From Volutella citrinella (lineage: Eukaryota > Ascomycota > Sordariomycetes > Hypocreales > Nectriaceae): a DNA stretch of 64,000 nucleotides. Under the pieces are notes generated by a model. The model was not told where the DNA came from and did no database searches. It was given only the letters and a program-made list of their open reading frames with translations. Position 1 is the first letter of the stretch, and the number at the start of each line of letters is the position of its first letter. Shown piece by piece: positions 54,410 through 64,000 of this stretch. A program made the translations under genes and the position numbers. The stretch covers positions 434,001 to 498,000 of the forward strand of contig JAWZSP010000002.1 of the NCBI GenBank assembly GCA_034401135.1. The letters are read 5' to 3'.

Positions 54410-55167
54410 AGGGCATTTTTTTCTTGGGCGTTGGGGCTTTTTCCTCTTTTCCTTCGTCTTCTCAATCGCTTGTGCAAATATCATGTCATTTGTTGCGTAG
54501 TGCATGGGCCCGAACTACCTCGGCAGTGTCAATCCAAATACTTGGTGATTCCGCAGCGTCGGCACCCCCAGATCAACCATGTGGCTAGTCTCCGTATTAA
54601 AGCCGATCGATGAGGCTGCCTTGTTGTAGTGACCGACCCAAGCTGATGGGTATTTGAACGGATCCGTTCCAGGGGTGCCGTATCTGGCTCGCTCCTCGTA
54701 TCGGGATGTGGAGGCATCCCGGTGCATGGGAGGAGCTGCATGACGAGTCATCCAGAGTGCCTGACCCATTCGTGACTCGCCAGGTGGGCGGGCTGTTCCG
54801 AGATCCGAACCTCCTGGCACGATGGTCGTACATACCGAGGATATTGAACCCTGCATGCCCAAAAAAGGGTTGGAGCGCAGTCCAAAACGCGGAGTAGTCG
54901 ACGTCACTGGTCCGTTTCTAGCACCGCCCGCGCGGGGTACATCGGCTATCTCTCCTCTGAATGAAGGTTGAAAGAAGAGCTAAGGCGGCGCTAAATTTTA
55001 ATAAATAAACTGCGGTACATGGTCCAGCGAACTACGTGGCCGTGGTGGCTGGCATCCAGCTCATGCACTGTTTAACTTACGAAGCTCGCCCACAAATAGA
55101 GCCTTTCGTGCTGATTCCAACACTGCTCATAGGATTTACGAACTCGTAAACTCCCTCCATCATCATC
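54410..55167. other. Intergenic region, no gene seen
   Basis: About 760 bp: the 3' flank of the bZIP gene and the promoter of the AtuA-like gene. Minus-strand frames at 54515-54907 overlap in three frames and are not supported. Confidence 0.55.
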
Positions 55168-57247
55168 ATGGAGTCCAAACGAGCAATCAGGATTGGCAAT
55201 TGCTCCGGAGCCTCGAGTTAGTTTCCCATCCCAGTCTATTGCGTTGCTAACCACTGGGCGCCGACAGCGGATCCGGGGATTCACATGTATAACCAGGCCA
55301 AATATGGGCCGATTGATGCAATTACCGGTGACTACCTAGCGGGTAAGCAATAATGCGTCAAAATAACGGAAACCGTCGTGTCTCACCAAGTCAGAGGCCA
55401 ACTTTGCCGATAACGTCAACCCCGGGGCTTCCGGTTGGGTGTCCACGGCACTTGACGGACTAGATCTCACCCTCGGGATAGCCAGTGAGAAGAGGATCAA
55501 GATTGTTATTAACGGGGGCGGTGCTAACCCTGAGGGCTTGGCTAAAAGGACCTATGAGATGGTACGTCGATTGCATCACTCAATAGAAAGGTTACGTATG
55601 AACATCAACTCACAATTGACTAGGTCAAGAAGCGAGCCCTCAATCTCAAGGTAGCTTACGTCGATGGAGATGACCTAACGCACAAGGCGCCCAGTATTCT
55701 CAAAGATATCAGGTCTGGCCAGTTACCACACCTGGATCACGCCAACAAGAGTGTCCGTCTCGCGGATGACAGTCTTGGGTTCCTGGACGACCCGGAGAGG
55801 ATGCCCATCATTTGCGCCAACGCTTACCTTGGATATCGGGCCATTAAGAAGGGACTAGACGAAGGCGCTGACGTTATAATCTGCGGAAGAGTTGCAGACG
55901 CGTCTCCAGTGATTGCTCTCTCAGCATGGTGGCATGGATGGAGCGAACAAGACCTTGACCAGTTGGCTGGATCGCTAATCGCCGGTCACCTTATCGAATG
56001 CTCAACGTATGTTACAGGTGGCAACTTCTCGGGTGCGCACCTTTACTCTCCCGAGGAGTTTGTCAGCCTTGCTCTGCCCATCGCCGAGGTGTTTGCGGAC
56101 GGCGAGTGCGTCATCACCAAGCATGATGCCCTCAAGGGCTTCGTGACACCAGACACTGTGCGCGCACAGCTCCTTTACGAGTTGCAGGGGGATGTTTACC
56201 TCAACAGCGACGTTGCTGCCGATATCCGACACATTAAAGTGGATGAGGAGGGAAAGAACCGCGTGCGAGTCCGCGGAGTTCTGGGTCTGCCACCGCCTCC
56301 GACAACGAAGCTGGCGGTGTTCTACAAAGCCGGATACCAAATGGAGATACTCATGAATGCGTGTGGGTACGCTACCAAGCATAAGTGGGACATCGAGGAG
56401 GCCCAGGTGCGCTACAAGCTGAAAGAATGGGGTCTTCTCGACAAGCTCGACGTCCTTGAGTTCCAGCGTGTGGGAGTTGGCATGGAAAACCCGAGCAGTC
56501 AGCTTGCATCGACGAGCTATATGCGCATCTTCGCACAGGCAATAGATGCGAGAACAGTAGCTGCCGTGGGTGGCGCGTGGGCCTTCCAACATATGGCCCA
56601 TTTCTCAGGTGAGCCGTCATTCTGGTTGATGGCTAGTGTCGCGTTGGCTAATTCTTTCAGGCATGCACTTCTCTCTTGACATGAGGACAGCCAAACCACG
56701 GCCCATTTTCTCCTACTACCCCGCCCTTATCTCACAAAGCGAGGTTGACGAAGCGGTTACCATCTTTGACTCTGATTCTACTGAGAAAGCGTCACGATTC
56801 CCAGTCGGCCCCCCGACAGTAACACAGAGGCTAGCTCCGCGACGTAACTACGAAACATTGGACCCAGTCGATATCAATTCGTTTGGGGCAACAGAAATGA
56901 GGTCGCTTGGTGACATTGTACTGGGAAGATCCGGAGACAAGGGAGGAAACGTCAATGTCGGGCTGTTTGTCAACACCGACGAGCAGTGGCAGTGGCTGAG
57001 ATCGTTCATGACAAAATCCCAGCTGAAGCAGCTTATGGGCCAGGACTATGAAGACTGGTTCTTCATCGAGAGAGTCGAGTTCCCGGAGATTCGAGCCGTG
57101 CACTTTGTCGTGTACGGGGCGCTTGGCCGCGGAGTCTGCAGCTCAAGCCGACTGGATTCCCTAGGCAAGGGCTTCGTCGACTTCTTGCGAGCAGTCCATG
57201 TGCCCATACCGACGAGCCTTTTCAAGCCCTTGAGCTCTTTTATTTAG
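55168..57247 (+). CDS. AtuA-like protein (DUF1446, acyclic terpene utilisation family)
   Basis: Five exons: 55168-55216, 55268-55342, 55395-55561, 55624-56608 and 56661-57247, giving 620 residues. N-terminal part: SKRAIRIGNCSGAS, YGPIDAITGDYLAEANFADN and KRIKIVINGGGANPEGLAKR. Central part: DSLGFLDDPERMPIICANAY, GADVIICGRVADASPVIALS and IECSTYVTGGNFSGAHLYSP. C-terminal part: LGDIVLGRSGDKGGNVNVGL and FFIERVEFPEIRAVHFVVYG. These are the two DUF1446 domains of AtuA, needed for citronellol/geraniol use in Pseudomonas but of unknown reaction. The segment after ANFADN appears a little shorter than in relatives. Introns have GTTAGT, GTAAGC, GTACGT and GTGAGC donors. It is convergent with the Zn2Cys6 gene. 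Confidence 0.88.
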
Positions 57248-57582
57248 AAATGCATCTAGCTTAGTTCTCTCATGATCCATTCTGTCCGTTGTTGATGGCC
57301 GAGCTTCCCTTGCCGGGGTTCTTACTGGGCTGTGCGTTGCGTTGCCTCCTCTGAATTGGCTTGCCGCAGTCTAATTAACCCTAAAAATGCATTGCAGTGG
57401 GTGATGCTAAAAGGATAACAACACCGAAGAATGATGGTATCGAATTAAATATGGAAAAGCCCACGCTCAAAGGCTCACAGCCCAAGTGAAACCGACAATG
57501 TGCAATTACACGATCCGAACCGTTTTCTCACTATAACCCTACAAGAAGGAACTGATTTCCGTCCAAATACCACTGCCTCGCA
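57248..57582. other. Convergent intergenic region
   Basis: 335 bp that should hold the 3' ends of the AtuA-like gene and the Zn2Cys6 gene. Nothing else seen. Confidence 0.6.
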
Positions 57583-60150
57583 CTACCAAATTTCGCTATC
57601 CATAATCGTATGAGAAACCCAGTCTGTGTTACTCGGCACCAACGAGTTTGTGATATCAGCGATTTGCTCCGATGTCAACCACGAGTGTCCATCGAGGTCC
57701 GGGAGAAAGCCAATATCGTTTTCTAGCACGTTGATATTCGAAACCGGCATAGTACTCCCATTGTCCACGAGCGAAGCTTCATTCACCTGCTCCACGCTCT
57801 GTTCGGACACTTGGGAGTCGTCGGGCGGTATGCTGTTGAATAGGTCGTCCAATTGCTGCAGTTCCGACTGTCGGAATTCGGCTACCAGGTTGTTTTTTCT
57901 GACCATCTCAACGAACAGGGCTGCCGACTTTTGGCTCCAGGTTGTCTCGATTTCCAGCAGCCGGGGGTCCAGCAACTTGGCCACAAGCAAGTTCAGGCTC
58001 GAAACGAAGAGCGGCTCGAGATCGAAGGGCAAGAAGGCTTCTAAATGCTTGGGTTAGTAGCCAGACTACTTCAAGATATTTGATCCACTGACCCAATAGT
58101 CCTTGGCCCTGAAGGCAACTCAGAATATGGATGATGTGGTGTGATGAGTCAATACACATCTTGACGAGGTTCCAGACCACTTGTGATGAATTCAGGGATC
58201 CATAGTAGGTCGATGGTGATTCTAGCCTAAGCTTCAAAAAGAAGAATAGCAGCGGTCGGGTTGCGAGAACGATGCACTGGTTATATTAGGATCTAGCCCA
58301 TGTGCTTGTTCTCCTTGGAATGCCATACCTGGTGATAATGCAGATGTAGATAGCCAGTCAGCCTGGAGACACCATTGACTTGGATCGATCTATCGGTAGC
58401 CAATGGGAAGTTTCGTTGGAGTTCATCTGATAGATTTACCAGATCGGCAAGAACTGATTTCGTACTAGACATGAACTTCTTGTTCAATCTGCCGTTGGCG
58501 CCGTACACCCCTAACAGAACATGTTAATCAGGACTTCCTGTTGGGGTAGTATGTCCAACCTCGGTTTATGGCTGCAGTTATTTGGGCCAGCCGAATCTGC
58601 ACGCGAAGCGACGCTGCTCGCGTTTCCACGCCATTGAAGTGAGGAAGCTGGATATCCACATCGTCGTCATTGAGTGATTGCGGCAGCCCCATAAGCGAGG
58701 TCATGTCGCGATCCAAGACGTAGACGGTCCACCAGGCTTCGCGGCTGCGCTCGATCAATGCGTCTCCCAGCTCGTGCAGAGGCATGTCGGTGTGCATTCC
58801 CTGCCCTAACGCGAGTCGGACAGCCTGACCGATCTGCATCTGGTTAGCCAGGAGCACCATCGAGGTAAGGGAAGCCAGGCTCATAGCCACATACAAAGCC
58901 ATGTGCAATCAAGCGGTTGTCCAAGGCCTGGAAATATAGGGCAATGCAGCAGAGAAGTTCCACAGCGAGAATTGGCTGAAGCAAAAGCTGATGCGTGGAG
59001 GGCAAATGCCAAAGGGCTGTTGAGAAGTAGGCCATGCCGGGCGGTTTTCGTGCATCGTGAGCAGATTCAGTCAACGCCTTTCCGAAAGCCAGTATGACGA
59101 GGAGGTGGATGTAACGGAGGTCATTGGGGTCGTCCGGGGTGCTCTTTGCGTAGAACTTGTGCATGTAACTGACGAATGTCTCGTTGTCAAACAGATGGAA
59201 GATCTGCGAGCAATGGAACTTTACGGCGTTTGTTAGGTAGATTGCATGATCAAGACTGGGAAGAGGCGGCATGTCGGGGCATGGGGTGTTCCTGTTGCCG
59301 TTCCAGTCCAATTCGTACGCAGTTCCGTCAAATAATAGACATGATGGTGGTATCGGGTTGTGGTGGACGTATTCGTACGTCAAGCTGAGCACACGTCGAC
59401 TAAAAGACCAGTTCGATGATGTACCGAGATAGTCTGCGATATCAGATTCCAGCTGTCGAGGCTGTAGGAGGGAGATGTGACTGACAGTTTCGACCTTCAG
59501 CTGAAGTCATAAACTTGGACTGCCCCGATGCCAAGGGGTTCGTGATGGTCGGCCGCACGGAATTGGGCCCGCTGCCACCCGCCGAATCTTGTAGCTGTGG
59601 TAGGATGGCGTCTTGCTGATTGTTAGAGCCATCTTCGCTCAGCGATTTCGCATCTATGCAAATCAGATTAGACCTTGTTGACCTCTAGGTATGGTACGTT
59701 GAGATGGATACCTTCATCTCGAGTTCGTGAGGGCTCCTGCGCGGCATCCAACGACCCGGGAGTGACATACTCGCCCGCCGCGGCACAATTAGCTTGACTG
59801 GCAGCCTGCTGCTGCAAGTCTAAGAGATATCTATACAATGTTAATCATTGCTCTCGATGCAGGCGAGGCTGTCCTATCGCGATTACCCTCGAGTGACCAG
59901 GATCTTTTGTTCACGGTCATCAAAGTCGCATTCTAGCTTGCGTTTCTTGCAGGCCTCGCATGGTTGTAGCCCCGAACACTTGATCTTTTGCCTGCGGCAA
60001 CGGGAACAGCTGGATAGTCGAATTAGCACAAGTCAGGGCTCCGTCAGAGTCGACGCACGCGTTTCCTGATCGCTTCACAACCCGGCTACGGGTATTGACA
60101 GGGCCCCTTACTTCAACCGGACTGTCTGTGCGATTGCTACTCGATGGCAT
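57583..60150 (-). CDS. Zn2Cys6 transcription factor with fungal-specific TF domain (nine exons)
   Basis: Exons: 60150-60059, 60009-59887, 59830-59712, 59653-59486, 59433-58895, 58839-58560, 58510-58329, 58276-58093 and 58040-57583, giving 714 residues; every join keeps phase. The cluster NACSRCRRQKIKCSGLQPCE, ACKKRKLEC is canonical at residues 32-58. A coiled-coil start (YLLDLQQQAASQ) follows. TF domain landmarks are GRNYYLGTSSNWSFSRRVLS, IGQAVRLALGQGMHTDMPLH, RSREAWWTVYVLDRDMTSLM and HYHQCIVLATRPLLFFFLKL. The last exon is an acidic C-terminal part that may activate transcription. The exon 4/5 join uses GTCAGT...CAG; a GTCGAA donor is weaker. Being convergent with the AtuA-like gene, it may regulate that gene or the nearby proline genes (inference). 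Confidence 0.92.
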
Positions 60151-60845
60151 TATACCGTTTCCCTCAATGAATAGAGAGGGGGGAGGGTTGTCAGAGGACT
60201 GTGGATGTGGGAGATGGAGTGGTGCACACTTGCCGAGGACGACATAGGTGCGGGGTGAAGGTCCAGGTTCTATCTGCAATCTGGGCAGGGGGCAAACAAA
60301 TGCAATCTAGCGGGGGCTAGCTGCCCGCTGCATATCAAGTGGGGAACCCGAATCAGTTGTCGCTTACAAACGAAGCGCAGACTCTAACCTCCTCCTTGCT
60401 GGCGTTCTGGTTGAGATGTAGCGTGCTGTGAGAAATGCTACCTTTTTTATATAAAGTATGAAGGCCCCCAAGTGCGGTTTGGCTTTGACCGGAGACGATG
60501 AAATACATACATTCGATCCTGACTACCCGCATTACATGTCTAGGAGCATCAAGTACTAATGTCTGGTACTGACTCACCACACCACCTAGCCGTGTTATCA
60601 GTTCGCCGTTTCCCCGCATTAGTTTCTAGACACGACCTAGCGTGAATCCAGGCTTCCAAGCCCAGAAATCCGACTATCTATGATCCTCTAACCCAGGTTG
60701 GGCGTGAAAAGTGCCACCGGGAGCGTTCCCGGTCTCCACTCCACCTCCCACCGGCAGCACCTCCGATATCACCGAGCAGAGCACAGGCGCTTTATCAACA
60801 ATGTTCAAATGATTAATTTCTAGCCAACGATTGGATGCATCAGCA
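60151..60845. other. Intergenic region
   Basis: About 700 bp with the promoter of the Zn2Cys6 gene and the 3' flank of the P5C reductase gene. No gene seen. Confidence 0.6.
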
Positions 60846-61804
60846 TCACTGCCTAGTATCGTTAACGTGGTCCTTGGTTTCCATCAGACGCGCAACCGTC
60901 ACCGCCTCCCTCAACGCCCGGCCAACGCTGCCACGCACGGCAGCCTCCTCCAGAACCATGACGCCAGCAATGGTACAGCCCTCGGGAGACGTGCCCTGGT
61001 CCTTGAGGACACCCGGGTGGATGCCACTCTGCAGCATCGTCGCCGTCCCCTGCATGGATTGATAGATCATGGTCTGCGCCGATGCACGCGGCACACCAAC
61101 CGCAACGGCCGCATCAATCATGGAGTCGCAGATGATTGCCCAGAATGCCGGTGTAGATCCTCCAACGGCAGTACCCGCATTCATTAGTCTCGGTGCGAGC
61201 TCCAGCGTTTGTCCAACGCCCCGGAAGATGGACGACGTGAGGTCGACGTGCTCTTGTGTCGGGGGCGATTCGGGGTCTACCTCGATCAAGGTCAAGCCCT
61301 GCGATACCAAGCAGGCGATGTTGGGTAGTGTCCGTACGACAGCAGCACGGCCTGTCTTATTCTCATCTGTTGTCCGAGTCCCGTAGATGGCCTCCTCCAA
61401 CTTGTGCCTGGCCCATCCCGCCGCGACGCTGATGAGCAGCTTCCCCGACAGGGCGTCCCTCAATCCAGGTTGCTGCAGGACAGTTGCAACATCTGCAGGA
61501 TCTACGCCAAGGATTACGACGCTGGAACGTTGTGCAGCCTCAACAGTTTGTCCCTGGGTGACCTGGAGTCTGTTGGCGTGGTCGGAAAACCGGGATTGAA
61601 GGGCCTCCCGAGACTTCTCCGAGCGCACACATGCAACATATTGGGTGAATGGCAAGCCGGTGTTGCCCTTTGGGTTCTCCAAAAGACCCTGGAGCACGGC
61701 GGCACCGAGGTTTCCTGCCAGAGAGATATCAGCATTTTGCGTAGCTATGCAATCGAGGGATGCTGCGTACCACAACCCAGGATAGCAATGCTGGAGTTGG
61801 CCAT
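60846..61804 (-). CDS. Pyrroline-5-carboxylate reductase
   Basis: Two exons, 61804-61771 and 61714-60846, giving 300 residues. The phase-1 intron (GTACGC...CAG, 56 bp) splits the dinucleotide-binding loop; splicing gives SSIAILGCGNLGAAVLQGLL with GxGxxG. Later landmarks are SSVVILGVDPADVATVLQQP, LLISVAAGWARHKLEEAIYG and VVRTLPNIACLVSQGLTLIE. The C-terminal signature is TSPEGCTIAGVMVLEEAAVR. The enzyme reduces P5C to proline with NAD(P)H. It lies about 290 bp downstream of proline dehydrogenase on the same strand, which runs the reverse step. Fungal genomes usually have another P5C reductase for biosynthesis, so this may be a pathway-specific copy (inference). Confidence 0.92.
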
Positions 61805-62096
61805 GTTTGAGCGCTTTCTTTCAATGGGGTACAAGGTAATGGATGCAAAGGTATGGATAGAGATTGGGCTAGTCAGAATAGTGAGACTGATGATTGTGCT
61901 TTGCAGCGGCTTGATATGGCCTCTCACGGCGGAGGGAGCGACTGTCCGATGGAGGGGAAGCTCCGGGATCGCATCCGATGGATCCACAGATTGGCACATT
62001 ATGTAAGAGTGTCTCAACACTGACGGCTGCATTGCCGAGATTTATTCTTTGGCCCAAAGATGCTTATCATTCTTGCTATCGGACGTGGACTAGTCA
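61805..62096. other. Gap between proline dehydrogenase and P5C reductase
   Basis: 292 bp on the upstream side of the P5C reductase gene. It must hold the end of one transcript and the promoter of the next. No gene seen. Confidence 0.6.
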
Positions 62097-63474
62097 CTAC
62101 TGCGCGCGAGCCATGCCCAGCCGCCGCTTGAGCTCAAACTTGAGCGCCGAGTACTCCTCCTTTGTCCTCCCCGCCGCATCCCGGTTTTCCACTGCACGGC
62201 GCGTGAGGTAGCCCAGACAGTCGCTCATACTTCCCCATGTCGAGCACTTGTACACCTTGGGGGCGGGCTTGCCGTTCCGCTCCATCTGCAGCAGGCCGAA
62301 GCTCACATGGTCCGCCATGCCCTGCAGCTGGGCGAATGCTACAGGCACCGTAGGCAGACCGGCTGCTGTGCGCTCCTGGTGCAGCTCGTGTGCTGCCATG
62401 AGGCTCTCGTTGTTGTGGCTCGCGAGCACCAGGTTGACTGACGGGAATGGGCGTCCGTTTTCGGCGCCAAACTCGCCAATGTGCTGGCGCAGGGCTCCCT
62501 GTGCGATTGCGTTGTACTGGTTGTCCGTATCCTGTTTGGTATCGTGGATCAAAGACCGCGGGTCGCTGGCAATGTACGCTCCCCGCACGAGTTTGAGGCC
62601 CAGTGTGAAGCCCTCGTCGCTCGCGATGGCAAGGTGGCGTGTGAGTCTCTCCGATACACCTTTTAGATAGCCCTGGTATGTGGCGTAGATGACCGCATGG
62701 CCATCTCGGTTGAACTTGCGCATCATTTCGATGGCTAGACGGTAGATGCCATCCATGAAGTGATGCGACTCCGCATCCATCAGCACATGCGCCTGTCGGA
62801 CTTTGCACATCTGGCAAATCTCTTCCATGGCATCTAGCAGTTGTTTCGGTATTTCCCCCTTTGAGAATGCCTTTGTTGCAATGGGCCCGGCGCCAGTCAT
62901 CCTGCCTCTGTTAGTATGTCCAGCACACCACAGTTGAGACTGGACACGACACGTACTTGACTGCCAGCTGGTCGCCCTCGTTGAGCAGATCAACAGTGTC
63001 TAGAGTAGCCTTCCTCCAAACCTCAATATCCGGACACCACCCGGCATCCACTGCATCAGTGATCTCGGCCTCGCCCTTCACCGTATCCTTATCGAAGACT
63101 GTCTCTTTTGCGTAAGTGAGGATCGTCCCGGCGAAGCCTAGTCGTTTCATTTCTACCATTGTGCTCTGGACCTGAGGCTTGGCCTCTCCCGCACAGAACT
63201 GCTTGTAAAATGTCGATTTCAGCATAGATCGCAGCAATGGGTTCTTCTCAATGTTGATAATTGCAGGGTTATCCGCCTTGGCCAGTTTGGAGAGTACTGC
63301 CAGGGACGGCCGCAAGAGCCATGATCGTGATGTGACGGCGTTGATGAGTAGCGACCTCAAGAGCATGCTCATAGGTAGGCCATCAAGCAGTGAACCTTTT
63401 GAGGGAGCGTTGGGGACACCGGCAATAGACACACCGCTATGGGTAGCCCGTTGCTGGAGCACATTCAAGGCATC
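62097..63474 (-). CDS. Proline dehydrogenase (5' end incomplete)
   Basis: Two clear exons: 63474-62957 and 62907-62097 (phase-2 intron, GTACGT...CAG, 49 bp), giving about 442 residues. Conserved parts are GLPMSMLLRSLLINAVTSRS, TFYKQFCAGEA, MKRLGFAGTILTYAKETVFD, GRMTGAGPIATKAFSKGE, HVLMDAESHHFMDGI, LGLKLVRGAYIASDPRSLIH and CLGYLTRRAVENRDAAGRT; the last carries the RRxxEN motif. The enzyme oxidises proline to P5C with FAD in mitochondria. No in-frame ATG precedes the conserved start. A TGA lies just upstream of an AG at 63475-63476, so a short first exon (ATG, presumably with a mitochondrial presequence) should lie upstream, perhaps near 63590-63620. An internal ATG at 63372 is less likely because it cuts into conserved sequence. 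Confidence 0.88.
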
Positions 63475-63483
63475 CTTGCGCAA

Positions 63484-64000
63484 TCAAGAAGACATGGTAT
63501 ATGCTGGTTTCCTTCCTTTTTGCCGTTGAAGATGGAGAAGTTTGCCAGCCTTTGGGAGCTGTTTGAGGATGGGCCGATCTTGGAAATGTACGAAATGGAT
63601 GGCACATGGTGTTGACATCATATAGGATGCAGTGCCGAGAGTAACCCGCCACGCCACGGCTGCCCTGCCGTCGATACCAGTTGAGCGTTGACGGCGCTGA
63701 TACTTTGAAAGCTGGCCCCGTGACTGCCTACGGCTTCATGTTATCTCAATTACCCCTCACATGTCCAATTGCGGCAAAGCGATAGCTCGGTCAGAGAGGC
63801 CTGACTACTTTGGGATATTGTTTGCCAACTCTTGCATAGGCGCAGCAGATCTATCATAGTATGTGGAGGCTATGGCCGTTCCAAGCCGTGCGGGGTTTGC
63901 AGACGATGCAGCCACCAGGGTCTCTTGGTGCTTCGATCGGTCTGGAACAAGCGTCGAGGATATCGGGTGGGCCGCCGATAGAGCAGATCTGGGGCCGAGG
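63484..64000. other. Right edge: upstream of proline dehydrogenase, possible gene end
   Basis: About 515 bp. The left part must contain the missing first exon and promoter of proline dehydrogenase. On the minus strand a frame is open from the edge to a stop at 63805 (65 codons, ending AAPMQELANNIPK); it could be the 3' end of a gene lying mainly outside, but it has no family signature. Confidence 0.35.

Noticed and set aside
1..64000. CRISPR arrays, rRNA genes, complete transposons or viral genes
   Set aside because: No spaced direct repeats, rRNA-like conserved stretches, transposase or polymerase motifs were seen by eye.

Overview
The window is a piece of a filamentous ascomycete genome, most likely Sordariomycetes and perhaps Hypocreales. 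Evidence: monocistronic genes on both strands, short introns of about 50-75 bp with GTRNGT/YAG borders, three Zn2Cys6 and two bZIP/DUF3425 regulators, two fungal rhodopsin-domain membrane proteins, a CFEM-like surface protein and GPI-type secreted proteins. The order-level placement is inference from gene style only. All exon joins were made by eye from splice borders, reading phase and recognisable family sequence.

Left part (1-16.2 kb): an ArAE/FUSC-like transporter running off the edge (-), a GABA/choline-type permease (-), a rhodopsin-domain membrane protein (-), a GFA-family protein (+), a Zn2Cys6 regulator (+) and a secreted parallel beta-helix protein (+).

16.4-19.6 kb holds a divergent pair: a fumarylacetoacetase-fold hydrolase (-) and gentisate 1,2-dioxygenase (+). 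These fit the ring-cleavage and hydrolysis steps of gentisate breakdown. 21.6-29.3 kb carries a CFEM-like single-pass membrane protein, a lysine/glutamate-rich coiled-coil protein, a GPI-type secreted protein and an acyl-CoA dehydrogenase. 30-36 kb carries a sulfotransferase-like protein with a C-terminal membrane anchor, an mpaB/rubber-oxygenase-like protein and a bZIP/DUF3425 regulator.

36.7-48.1 kb is richer in accessory-looking genes: an orphan reading frame, a small hydrophilic protein, a second rhodopsin-domain protein, a 10-Cys secreted protein, a decayed phosphotransferase relic, a Zn2Cys6 regulator and a six-exon, 12-Cys secreted protein. About 4.9 kb without a supportable gene follows (48.1-53.1 kb).

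Right part (53-64 kb): a second bZIP/DUF3425 regulator, an AtuA-like (DUF1446) protein, a nine-exon Zn2Cys6 regulator convergent with it, then pyrroline-5-carboxylate reductase and proline dehydrogenase in tandem. The last two could run a proline/P5C cycle.

I found no convincing new system. The items most worth a second look are the gentisate pair, the AtuA/regulator/proline block, two probable GC-AG introns, a 27-bp exon and several unassigned secreted proteins.
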